Positions 1 through 6,741 of a stretch of DNA of 18,454 bases are shown one piece after another. The notes beneath the pieces are model-generated. The model was not told the origin of the DNA. It made no database searches and was given only the letters and a program-made list of their open reading frames with translations. Position 1 is the first letter of the stretch. Each line of letters starts with the position of its first letter. The stretch lies in contig CAJUMS010000052.1 of assembly GCA_910587465.1 (NCBI GenBank), forward strand, positions 1-18,454. Reading direction: 5' to 3'. The translations under genes were made by a program, and so were the position numbers. This DNA is from an uncultured Oscillospiraceae bacterium. GTDB lineage: Bacteria; Bacillota; Clostridia; Oscillospirales; Ruminococcaceae.

Positions 1-280
1 ATTTTAAAACCGAATGCATTCATATGGAAAAACCAAAAACAATTTCCGACGCAAGTGTTATTTGACAAGGAAAACACAAAAAGTAAAATAAGCCAAAAAA
101 AACCGCAAAAAATACGAAGATTTAAAAATTTTGGCTCAACCGTACGAAATTCTACTGCACGATTTTGAAATTTCATAAAAAGAGCGCCCGAGAGGTTTGG
201 CAAAACTTTTCGGGCGATTTTTTGTTATTTCTTTCGTGGAGTAAAGTGCTTGATGGGATTTTTAAAAAAGCGTTTTAGAA
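1..280. repeat. Dispersed intergenic repeat, copy A
   Basis: This AT-rich segment aligns by eye over most of its length with 6417-6674. Shared blocks include the GACAA-GAAAACA-AAAAGTAAAA stretch near 64-90, the CGAAATTCTACTGCACGATTTTGAAA-like stretch near 146-172, the terminator hairpin at 184-223, and the TTTTAAAAAA-GCRTT tail near 260-275. Similarity seems to continue to the left window edge (CCGAATGCATTC against ACGAACGCGCTC), so the true left end is not visible. No gene is supported inside it. It may be a decayed mobile element or a conserved terminator-bearing intergenic element. Confidence 0.6.
184..223 (+). terminator. Rho-independent terminator inside repeat copy A
   Basis: Arm CGCCCGAGAGGTTT (185-198) pairs with AAACTTTTCGGGCG (203-216), using two G-U pairs, and is followed by six T (218-223). 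On the other strand the stem is followed by CTCTTTTTATG, so it could also stop minus-strand transcription leaving the prophage remnant. The same hairpin recurs in repeat copy B. Confidence 0.8.
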
Positions 281-584
281 CTTTTAAATTTTGTTCAAAT
301 GGCTTAATAGCGCGTTTTAAAGAAAAAAGTGTACATAAAGAATAATGGTTTGTATTTACACTTTATCCATATTTTAGCAAGGAAGTCGAGGAACAAAAAA
401 CATGGGGGTACGGAAGTACTTCCGTGACCGAAAAATGTAGGCGAAAGTTATTAACTTGTGTTGAAAATTTGTGCAATTTTTTATACATATTAAAGTATGT
501 TTTTTTGAATATTTTCTCAGCCGCTCATTTTGCTTTTATACAAGAAAATGCCCGATCTTTCCAGTAGAGCAAGCTTATATTATA
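281..584. other. Gene-free intergenic stretch with a palindrome
   Basis: I see no coding region here. The stretch is very AT-rich. It holds a perfect 16-bp palindrome at 410-425 and an inverted pair AAGTGTA (327-333) / TACACTT (357-363). A 12-codon ORF starting at 402 (peptide MGVRKYFRDRKM) has a GAGG about 11 nt upstream, but it is too short to call. Confidence 0.4.
410..425. promoter_or_regulatory. Perfect 16-bp palindrome ACGGAAGTACTTCCGT
   Basis: The sequence equals its own reverse complement over 16 bp. Flanking GGT and GACC extend the symmetry with one bulged base. There is no loop and no T-run, so it looks more like a dimer binding site than a terminator. Its regulator and target are unknown. 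It lies 160 bp beyond the end of the truncated repressor gene. Confidence 0.4.
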
Positions 585-845
585 TTAAACTCTGCCGATA
601 ACCCTGCCGTCACAGCGGCAGTCGTTGTAATCTTCCAGCAGTATATCATCGTACTTTTCATTAAGCGAAATAAGGCGGTCTCCGTTATACTTTTTTATAA
701 AGCCGGAGCCGTCCAGAACGAAAATTCCGACTTGCCCGATTTCAACAGCGTCTTGTTTCTTAACCAATACAATGTCATCATCGTAATATATCGGTTCCAT
801 GAATAAGGCGTACCAACACGCCTGCAAAACTCGGAATGCGGGCAA
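585..845 (-). pseudogene. Truncated S24/LexA-like prophage repressor, C-terminal half only
   Basis: From MEPIYYDDDIVLVKKQD through GFIKKYNGDRLISLN to GRVIGRV this matches the C-terminal S24 (LexA/CI-type) autoprotease domain of XRE-family phage repressors. The N-terminal helix-turn-helix half is missing and an in-frame stop lies just before the first possible start (TTG at 845). In the family the catalytic nucleophile is the Ser of GDSMEP. Here the corresponding codon is TTC (Phe, context ALFMEP), one base from TCC. The catalytic-Lys region (GFIKK) remains. It sits 26 bp after the TerL stop on the same strand, an order not expected in an intact phage, so a deletion probably joined the two. 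An inactive fragment is by far the likeliest reading. Confidence 0.8.
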
Positions 846-871
846 ATATTATTAAATTACGCTGCATTCGC

Positions 872-2098
872 TTACAGCCCGAAAAGCTGATTTTCAAACC
901 GCTCTATCGCGTATTCCATTGCGTCGAGACTGTCAATGTTTGTCGTTCCGTTGTCAAGTCTTATGTCCTTGTTCGGCGAGCGCTCGTCCCATACTGCGCT
1001 TTGTATTGCCTCAATCACATGAGGGCACTCCTCCGATACAACAAAACGTCCCGCGGATATCAGACGGTTAAGCATATTTATCCGCGTATTGATAGGCTTT
1101 TTCTTGGCGTTCAGCACCTCGACGCGCACCGCGCAGCGAAAGCTCTTTACCAGCAGCTGCTCCGCACTGTCACAGTAGACTTCCGAAAGCTTAGGGAAAC
1201 GCGCCATTTCGTGTCCGACATATTCCGCAAAGCTGTTTATCAAGCACTCGGCGGAGCGGTTGTGTTTGTCGTAAAACTCCGACAGTACATAAACGTTTCG
1301 TAAACCCTCATCAAAGCCGACGTGGACGAACGCCGAGGCGCTGCCGCTGCCGCCGTAGTCCACCCCGATTACGGAACGTATAAGCGGCTTTTCCGTCAAT
1401 CTCCGCTCAATCTCCTTTGACGTGAGAACGCACGCGGAGGAAAAATCCTCGTATATTCTGCCCTCCGCCGCAACCCATTCACCGAGAATGTAGCGGTCAT
1501 AAAATACGCCGCAAAATTCCCGTTTCAGTGCATCAACATACTTTGACGGCAGGAAAATGTTGTCGGTCAGCGTGAACTTTATCGATAGCAAATCAAGGCT
1601 TTTGTTGTCGAGATAATCTTTTTTTACCCAATGCGCAGGGCAGTCGGGATTTGTAGTCGCAAACAGCTTGGCGCCGTTCTCCGAGAGCCTTGACAGCAGC
1701 ATCGTGAAAAAATCCTCGCTGAAAAGAGTGAGCTCGTCGCAGTACGCGCCCATTAACGTTATTCCGCGTATCTTGTTCTCGGAAAGCGTGTTGGATGCGC
1801 CTTCAAGATAAACGCGCCTGCCGAATAGCTGCCCCTCTTTTTTCCCGATGCTATAAGTAAAACCGCCTCCGAGCAGCTCGGAAAGCGGTTCGAGAACGTT
1901 CCTTTTCAGCGTTGCAAGCGTTTTAGCCGCCATAAGATACGACTTGTCCTTCGGCGATCCGGCCACCCAGAACGCCCACAATATCATAGAAATGTAGGTC
2001 TTGCCGCTGCGCACGCTGCCCTCAAAAATATTTATACGCCGCAGTCTGCCTTTTTTCAGCAGCTGAAGCGCTTCGGTCTGTTTCGGTGAAAACATCAT
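872..2098 (-). CDS. Phage terminase large subunit (PBSX-type TerL)
   Basis: This is the packaging motor that pumps phage DNA into the prohead and cuts it. The 408 residues show Walker A GSVRSGKT (27-34), Walker B with the acidic pair at D121-E122 (context GAYCDELT), a coupling-motif-like ATTNPD near 150, and a C-terminal RNase H-like nuclease beginning VDYGG with D247, followed by YCDSAEQ and a late acidic NIDSLDAMEYA. Length and motif order fit an intact PBSX/XtmB-like protein. The start is the first of two adjacent ATGs, with GGGGAGGA upstream overlapping the end of the TerS-like gene 6 bp away. Normally portal and head genes would follow. Here a repressor fragment follows instead, so the gene is probably an orphan in a prophage remnant. 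Confidence 0.9.
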   Translation of the reverse strand: MMFSPKQTEALQLLKKGRLRRINIFEGSVRSGKTYISMILWAFWVAGSPKDKSYLMAAKTLATLKRNVLEPLSELLGGGFTYSIGKKEGQLFGRRVYLEGASNTLSENKIRGITLMGAYCDELTLFSEDFFTMLLSRLSENGAKLFATTNPDCPAHWVKKDYLDNKSLDLLSIKFTLTDNIFLPSKYVDALKREFCGVFYDRYILGEWVAAEGRIYEDFSSACVLTSKEIERRLTEKPLIRSVIGVDYGGSGSASAFVHVGFDEGLRNVYVLSEFYDKHNRSAECLINSFAEYVGHEMARFPKLSEVYCDSAEQLLVKSFRCAVRVEVLNAKKKPINTRINMLNRLISAGRFVVSEECPHVIEAIQSAVWDERSPNKDIRLDNGTTNIDSLDAMEYAIERFENQLFGL

Positions 2099-2104
2099 TT
2101 TTTA

Positions 2105-2368
2105 TCATTCCTCCCCGTCGGTCTCAATGTCCTTGTATTCGCCGATAAGCTCCGCGAGCTGTCCGACAGCGTCCTCGCGGGTGTTTTCCTCAAACATTTC
2201 AAGCACCAGCTTCCATGTCTTTGCAAGCTTTTCAAGGTCTCTTTCGGCATAATTGCATATTAGTTCTTCATCGTTGAGCAGACTTACAAAGCGCTTGCAG
2301 AACTTTAAAATACGCGTGTTGTTTTGATTGAAAAAATCCTTTACGGTCAATTTTTTTCTTGCTGCCAC
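2105..2368 (-). CDS. Small phage protein, probable TerS-like partner of TerL
   Basis: This 87-residue, highly charged, probably helical protein begins MAARKKLTVKDFFNQNN and ends in an acidic tail (DIETDGEE). I do not recognise a specific domain. The role as a small terminase subunit or packaging accessory is inferred from position: it lies directly upstream of TerL on the same strand with a 6-bp gap, the usual terS-terL order. The start is GTG at 2368, set by a strong AAGGAGG eight bases upstream. The ribosome-binding site lies in the loop of a perfect 8-bp inverted repeat (2369-2395), which suggests control of translation or of transcription initiation. It is shorter than many TerS proteins, so an unrelated phage protein is possible. 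Confidence 0.6.
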   Translation of the reverse strand: MAARKKLTVKDFFNQNNTRILKFCKRFVSLLNDEELICNYAERDLEKLAKTWKLVLEMFEENTREDAVGQLAELIGEYKDIETDGEE

Positions 2369-2395
2369 GTTATCACCTCCTTGCTCCGTGATAAC
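2369..2395 (-). promoter_or_regulatory. Inverted repeat enclosing the TerS-like gene's ribosome-binding site
   Basis: GTTATCAC (2369-2376) and GTGATAAC (2388-2395) are perfect inverted arms around an 11-nt loop. In the minus-strand mRNA the loop reads GGAGCAAGGAG, so most of the Shine-Dalgarno sequence sits in the loop and the 3' arm ends right at the GTG start. It could act as an RNA hairpin modulating translation or as a DNA operator. Confidence 0.55.
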
Positions 2396-2453
2396 AGTCT
2401 AGCATGGACATTACTGCAAAAAGCTGCAAAAAAGCCGTACCGATCACGCGGAC

Positions 2454-2482
2454 TTGACAAATCGGGAAAACGGAGCTATAAT
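2454..2482 (+). promoter_or_regulatory. Consensus sigma-A promoter of ugd
   Basis: TTGACA (2454-2459), a 17-bp spacer, then TATAAT (2477-2482): a perfect match to the housekeeping consensus. It lies 56 bp before the ugd start codon and faces it. The strength suggests constitutive, high expression. Confidence 0.85.
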
Positions 2483-2538
2483 TATTAAGTAGTTAAGATA
2501 ACCGAAATAGTATAATATGAAAATCAGAGGAACGAAAA

Positions 2539-3735
2539 ATGTGCACAATTTCCGTTGTGGGGATAGGATATGTCGGCATTTCAAACGCGTTGGTGCTGGC
2601 TAAGAAAAATAAAGTATTCGCGGTTGATATCGATCCCGAAAAGGTAAAGCTGCTCAATGAGCGCAGGTCGCCTGTTCGGGACAAGGATATCGAACGATAT
2701 CTTGCCGCCGAAAAGCTTGATCTGACCGCGACCGACGACGCGGAAACGGCTTACGGGCATTCGGACTTCGTTGTCGTTGCGGTGCCGACAAACTATAACG
2801 ATGAGCAAAACAACTTTGATACCTCGGCGGCGGAAAGGGTCGTTGGCGACATTACGCGGGCAAATCCCGATGCCGTTGTCGTGATAAAGTCCACCGTCCC
2901 CGTTGGGTTTACCACGGAAATGACAGAGCGCTTCGGCAACGACAAAATCATTTTCTCGCCCGAGTTCCTGCGCGAGGGATCGGCACTGCGTGACAATTTG
3001 TACCCGTCAAGGATAATAGCGGGATATGCGCAGGAGAGCGAAAAAGCCATGGACGCCGCACGGGAATTTGCCGCGCTTATGTGTGAGGGCGCTGAAAAAC
3101 GGGATATCCCCGTACTGCTTATGGGGCTTGAGGAAGCTGAAGCAGTAAAGCTGTTCTCAAACACTTATCTGGCTTTGAGGGTAAGTTATTTTAACGAACT
3201 GGACAGCTACGCGGAGCTGAACGGGCTGAATTCACGAAATGTCATCGAGGGTGTTTGCCTTGACCCGCGCATAGGAGCGCACTACAACAATCCATCGTTC
3301 GGGTACGGCGGATATTGCCTGCCGAAGGATACCAGACAGCTTCTCGCTGACTATGAAAATGTTCCGCAAAACATAATCCGTGCGATAGTTCAGTCAAACC
3401 ATACTCGAAAAGACCTCGTTGCCGACAGGATATATGAATGCGCGGGAACCGATAATCCCGTTGTGGGAATATACAGACTGATCATGAAATCCAATTCTGA
3501 CAATTTCAGGCAAAGCGCTATACACGGCGTTATAAAGCGATTGTCCGAAAAGGGCGCGAAAGTGATCATCTTTGAACCGACACTGAACACAAAGGAGTTC
3601 TGCGGATACATGGTTGAAAACAATCTGAGAAAATTCGCGCAAATATCAGATGTTATAGCCGCTAACAGATTTTCGGAAGAGCTTGCGCCATACCGCAGCA
3701 AGGTATATACAAGGGATATTTTCGGGCGGGATTAA
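2539..3735 (+). CDS. ugd: UDP-glucose 6-dehydrogenase
   Basis: It oxidises UDP-glucose to UDP-glucuronate with two NAD+, supplying precursors for capsule, exopolysaccharide or cell-wall glycans in the cytoplasm. The 398-residue protein has the short-form (E. coli Ugd / streptococcal HasB) layout. An N-terminal NAD-binding Rossmann fold contains GIGYVG (8-13), followed by KSTVPVG near 117-123 and FSPEFLREGSA near 139-149. The helical middle domain carries the catalytic cysteine C260 in GYGGYCLPKD, and the C-terminal UDP-binding domain contains the KSNSDNFR element. The start ATG has a modest AGAGGA 7 bases upstream and sits behind a perfect promoter. The gene is flanked by its own promoter and terminator, so it is monocistronic. 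No glycan-biosynthesis genes are adjacent in the window. A related NDP-sugar dehydrogenase specificity cannot be fully excluded. Confidence 0.9.
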   Translation: MCTISVVGIGYVGISNALVLAKKNKVFAVDIDPEKVKLLNERRSPVRDKDIERYLAAEKLDLTATDDAETAYGHSDFVVVAVPTNYNDEQNNFDTSAAERVVGDITRANPDAVVVIKSTVPVGFTTEMTERFGNDKIIFSPEFLREGSALRDNLYPSRIIAGYAQESEKAMDAAREFAALMCEGAEKRDIPVLLMGLEEAEAVKLFSNTYLALRVSYFNELDSYAELNGLNSRNVIEGVCLDPRIGAHYNNPSFGYGGYCLPKDTRQLLADYENVPQNIIRAIVQSNHTRKDLVADRIYECAGTDNPVVGIYRLIMKSNSDNFRQSAIHGVIKRLSEKGAKVIIFEPTLNTKEFCGYMVENNLRKFAQISDVIAANRFSEELAPYRSKVYTRDIFGRD

Positions 3736-3754
3736 CGTCGCTTTCATAAAAACA

Positions 3755-3783
3755 ACGCCTGCCGATCAGCGGGCGTGATTTTT
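3755..3783 (+). terminator. Rho-independent terminator of ugd
   Basis: ACGCCTGC (3755-3762) pairs with GCGGGCGT (3769-3776, one G-U pair) around the loop CGATCA and is followed by GATTTTT. It lies 20 bp after the ugd stop codon. Confidence 0.8.
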
Positions 3784-4001
3784 CCATGCCCTATGCTTTG
3801 ACGAAGCAGCACTTTTCCGCGAAGTTTTCGATAAATCCGTCCCGACTCCTTGTAAGTGCGTTTCGTGGTGATAACGCTTATGCGCACCTGTTGAGCGAGA
3901 ACGCACATTAACGGCAGAGCGTTCCCCGCAGCATTTTATAAGTTCACGCGGAATGCGTGGAAAATTAAAACAAAATATGATAGATATACAACAAAAAATG
4001 A
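3784..4001. other. Intergenic stretch, no supported gene
   Basis: A 41-codon plus-strand ORF (3786-3911, beginning MPYALTKQHFSAKFS) starts within the terminator tail and has no ribosome-binding site. The minus strand is also open over the same interval without a convincing start. The segment 3784-3950 is GC-richer than the flanking promoter region, so it may be a decayed gene end, but I recognise no family. Confidence 0.25.
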
Positions 4002-4031
4002 TTGGATAAATATCTGTTTATGGTCTATAAT
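4002..4031 (+). promoter_or_regulatory. Probable sigma-A promoter of the GH3 gene
   Basis: TTGGAT (4002-4007), an 18-bp spacer, then a perfect TATAAT (4026-4031), 38 bp before the start codon. AGATAT (3982-3987) and ATATCT (4010-4015) form an inverted pair flanking the -35 and could bind a sugar-responsive regulator, but no regulator gene is adjacent. Confidence 0.65.
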
Positions 4032-4069
4032 TTAGTTGACCCCAATTAAATATCTGAAGGAGCGGCAAT

Positions 4070-6148
4070 ATGGAAAAATATCTTGACATGAAATTAAGCA
4101 TACAGGAGCGCGCCGAAGAGCTGACCGACGCTATGACAACGGATGAACAGGCAAGTCAGCTGAGATACGACGCGCCTGCAGTAAAACGGCTGGGCATACC
4201 TGCGTACAATTGGTGGAACGAGGGTCTTCACGGACTTGCACGCTCGGGAGTTGCGACTATGTTTCCGCAGGCAATAGGTCTTGCGGCGATGTTCTCGCCC
4301 GAGCTTGTCAAGAAGGCAGGGGAGATCACTGCCAAGGAAGCCCGCGCAAAATACAACGCCTATCAGAAGCACGGCGACAGAGATATTTACAAGGGCTTGA
4401 CGCTGTGGGCACCGAACATCAACATTTTCCGCGATCCGCGCTGGGGAAGAGGCCACGAAACCTATGGAGAGGATCCGTTCCTTACCGCCGAAAACGGCAA
4501 GGCGTATGTTGAGGGGCTTCAGGGAAACGGAGAGATTTTGAAAACCGCCGCGTGCGCAAAGCATTTCGCCATACACAGCGGTCCCGAAGCTATCCGTCAT
4601 GAATTCAACGCCGAGGCTTCGCCGAAGGATATGGAGGAGACCTACCTCCCCGCATTTGAGGAGCTTGTTAAAAATGCGCGCGTTGAGGGCGTTATGGGTG
4701 CGTACAACTGCGTAAACGGAGAGCCTGCCTGCGCGAGCGGCTTCTTAATGAGCAAGCTCCGCGATTGGGGTTTTGACGGGTATTTCGTTTCGGATTGCTG
4801 GGCGATACGCGATTTCCACGAACATCACAGAATTACAAGCAATCCAGTGGAGTCCGCGGCGCTTGCACTTACCGCAGGCTGCGATGTGAACTGCGGCTGC
4901 ACCTATGTAAACGTTCTCGCCGCACTGGATAAAGGTCTGATAACGAAAGAGCATATCAGAAACGCTTGTGTTCACCTTATGCGGACGAGGATAAGACTGG
5001 GTATGTTCAACGGAAAAACGGAATTTGACGATATCCCGTACAGCATAGTATCATGCCGTGAGCATAAGGACATATCCCTTGAATGTGCCGAAAAATCTAT
5101 GGTGCTGCTGCGCAATAACGGAATATTACCGCTTGACGGGGATAAGATCGGAACTATCGCGGTGATTGGTCCCAACAGCATGAGCCGTGCGGCATTGGAG
5201 GGCAATTACTGCGGCACAGCGGACAGATATGTGACGTTTCTTGAGGGTATTCAAAACAGATTTAACAAGCGTGTTATCTTCGCTGAGGGGTGTCATCTTT
5301 ACAAGGACAGAAGCTCGGGGCTTGCTGTGGCGGGCGACCTATACGCCGAAGCGGAAGCCGCCGCCGAAAATGCCGACATTGTAATTCTCTGTGTGGGTCT
5401 CGACGCGACCATCGAAGGCGAGGAGGGCGACACGGGCAACGAGTTCTCATCGGGAGACAAGAACGATCTCCGCCTGCCGGAAAGTCAGCGTATACTGATT
5501 GATAAAATAATGAAGCTTGGCAAACCCGTGATAATCGTCTGCGCCGCCGGAAGCGCGATAAATGTCGAATGTGAACCCGATGCGCTGCTTCATGTCTGGT
5601 ATCCCGGCTCGGAAGGCGGTACGGCGCTCGCGGAAATACTGTTCGGCGACATTTCGCCCTCGGGAAAGCTGCCCGTTACCTTTTACGAGAGCGCGGAGTT
5701 GCTCCCGGAATTCACAGATTATTCAATGAAAAACCGCACCTATCGTTACGCCGAGAATAACGTGCTGTTCCCGTTCGGGTTCGGCTTAACTTATTCGGAC
5801 ATCGTCTGCACGGATATAAAGTATAAGGACGGTGTCGCCGTAGTTTGTGCGGAAAATAAAGGTCGAGTGACTTCCGAGGATATTATCGAGCTGTATATTA
5901 AGGACTACAATGAAAACGCCGTACCGAATGTAAGCCTGTGCGGCTTTAAGCGGATAAATCTAGATGCGGGAAAGATGATCTCCGTTGAGATACCGGTTCC
6001 GGAAAAGGCGTTCACTTCTGTTGATGAAAGCGGTGCAAGGCAGCGCTTTGGAAACAGATTTACGCTGTACGCCGGAACTCACCAGCCGGACCCTATAAGC
6101 GAACTGCTGAGCGGAAACAAATGTATAAGTATGGAAATTTCCCTGTAA
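4070..6148 (+). CDS. Glycoside hydrolase family 3 enzyme (beta-xylosidase / beta-glucosidase type)
   Basis: It hydrolyses non-reducing-end beta-linked sugars from oligosaccharides. The N-terminal TIM barrel shows YNWWNEGLHG near 46-55, SPNxxxxRDPRWGRG-type context near 117-129 (here APNINIFRDPRWGRG), HETYGEDP, a KHFAIHSGPE motif and the nucleophile D242 in YFVSDCW. This pattern is typical of the xylan 1,4-beta-xylosidase branch of GH3. The C-terminal alpha/beta sandwich holds the likely acid/base region IEGEEGD (449-455), and an FnIII-like domain closes the protein after FPFGFGLTYS. There is no signal peptide, so it should act in the cytoplasm on imported oligosaccharides. AAGGAG seven bases upstream fixes the ATG start. 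At 692 residues it is full length for this type. Whether xylose, glucose, arabinose or GlcNAc is preferred cannot be read from sequence. Confidence 0.9.
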   Translation: MEKYLDMKLSIQERAEELTDAMTTDEQASQLRYDAPAVKRLGIPAYNWWNEGLHGLARSGVATMFPQAIGLAAMFSPELVKKAGEITAKEARAKYNAYQKHGDRDIYKGLTLWAPNINIFRDPRWGRGHETYGEDPFLTAENGKAYVEGLQGNGEILKTAACAKHFAIHSGPEAIRHEFNAEASPKDMEETYLPAFEELVKNARVEGVMGAYNCVNGEPACASGFLMSKLRDWGFDGYFVSDCWAIRDFHEHHRITSNPVESAALALTAGCDVNCGCTYVNVLAALDKGLITKEHIRNACVHLMRTRIRLGMFNGKTEFDDIPYSIVSCREHKDISLECAEKSMVLLRNNGILPLDGDKIGTIAVIGPNSMSRAALEGNYCGTADRYVTFLEGIQNRFNKRVIFAEGCHLYKDRSSGLAVAGDLYAEAEAAAENADIVILCVGLDATIEGEEGDTGNEFSSGDKNDLRLPESQRILIDKIMKLGKPVIIVCAAGSAINVECEPDALLHVWYPGSEGGTALAEILFGDISPSGKLPVTFYESAELLPEFTDYSMKNRTYRYAENNVLFPFGFGLTYSDIVCTDIKYKDGVAVVCAENKGRVTSEDIIELYIKDYNENAVPNVSLCGFKRINLDAGKMISVEIPVPEKAFTSVDESGARQRFGNRFTLYAGTHQPDPISELLSGNKCISMEISL

Positions 6149-6216
6149 TCGGAAGTTTTTTATGGAAAATTGTGAGTATTGAAAAGCTCAGAATACATTG
6201 TTTTAAGCGCTGTATC

Positions 6217-6259
6217 AAAAAATACCCGCACCCTCCGAGAATTTCTCGGAAAGATGCGG
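6217..6259 (-). terminator. Minus-strand terminator after an ABC ATPase fragment
   Basis: On the minus strand an outer stem CCGCA/TGCGG and an inner stem CCGAGAA/TTCTCGG are followed by GTATTTTTTG. It lies 10 bp after the stop codon of the ABC ATPase fragment, so it probably once terminated that gene. It could also act weakly on GH3 transcripts in the plus direction. Confidence 0.65.
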
Positions 6260-6269
6260 AGTATAATTA

Positions 6270-6416
6270 TTAAAGCTCACCGAATTCATAGCTGTGAACA
6301 TTTGATCTTATCTCTCCGTTACACTTCAACACTATCTCATTGGCGATATACGAAATATCCGACACTATATGCGTTGCAGGAATAACGATTTTTTCACTGC
6401 CCAAGGACGTAATAAT
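6270..6416 (-). pseudogene. C-terminal fragment of an ABC transporter ATPase
   Basis: The minus-strand frame ending with the TAA at 6270-6272 encodes about 48 residues including KIVIPATHIVSDISYIANEI and VLKCNGEIRSN. This matches the H-loop region and following strands of ABC-2-type exporter ATPases, where STHIVSDIEYIADEIxxxKxGEI is the usual pattern. The first codons are ATT ATT ACG preceded by an in-frame TGA, so the N-terminal part (Walker A, signature, Walker B) is absent. The break coincides with the edge of repeat copy B at about 6417. A terminator follows directly. It is a non-functional remnant. No permease remnant was seen beside it. Confidence 0.7.
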
Positions 6417-6674
6417 GTTTCAGAAACGAACGCGCTCCTTTGGTTCAAAATCTGTCGTGAACTTGTTGTTATCCGACAAAGAAAACAAAAAAGTAAAAAG
6501 CCGAAAAAAACGTAAAAATATGAAAATCCGAAACTTTGCGAAATTCAACTACACAATTTTGAAAATTCATAAAAAAGCGCCCAAAAGGTTTGTTAAAACT
6601 TTTCGGGCGCTTTTTTGTTGTTTTGAAAGGAAAGTGGGTGTTTGTTGGGAATTTTAAAAAAAGCATTAAAAACA
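6417..6674. repeat. Dispersed intergenic repeat, copy B
   Basis: It aligns with 1-280 over nearly its whole length. Shared landmarks are GAACGCGCTC, the GACAAAGAAAACA-AAAAGTAAAA block (6475-6498), the CGAAATTCAACTACACAATTTTGAAAA-like block near 6540-6566, the terminator, and the tail AATTTTAAAAAAAGCATT. The copies differ by many substitutions and a few short indels. Its left edge falls where the ABC ATPase reading frame is cut off. The plus strand can be read as a Lys-rich frame, but base composition explains that. Confidence 0.6.
6571..6616. terminator. Bidirectional terminator between convergent glycosidase genes
   Basis: An uninterrupted A6 (6571-6576), stem GCGCCC-A-AAAGGTTT / AAACTTTTCGGGCGC, and T6 (6611-6616) give a hairpin with a U-tract on both strands. 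It can end GH3 transcripts from the left and GH36 transcripts from the right. It is the counterpart of the hairpin at 184-223. Confidence 0.85.
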
Positions 6675-6741
6675 TGGTTTATGGCTTGCGGTTTCTTCAA
6701 TGTAAATATTCTCTAACCAAATTGCGACGGGTGTTTCATTG

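Noticed and set aside
6340..6657. Lys-rich plus-strand ORF across repeat copy B
   Set aside because: It spans the ABC fragment, the repeat and the terminator. The Lys content follows from A-richness, and copy A does not keep the frame.
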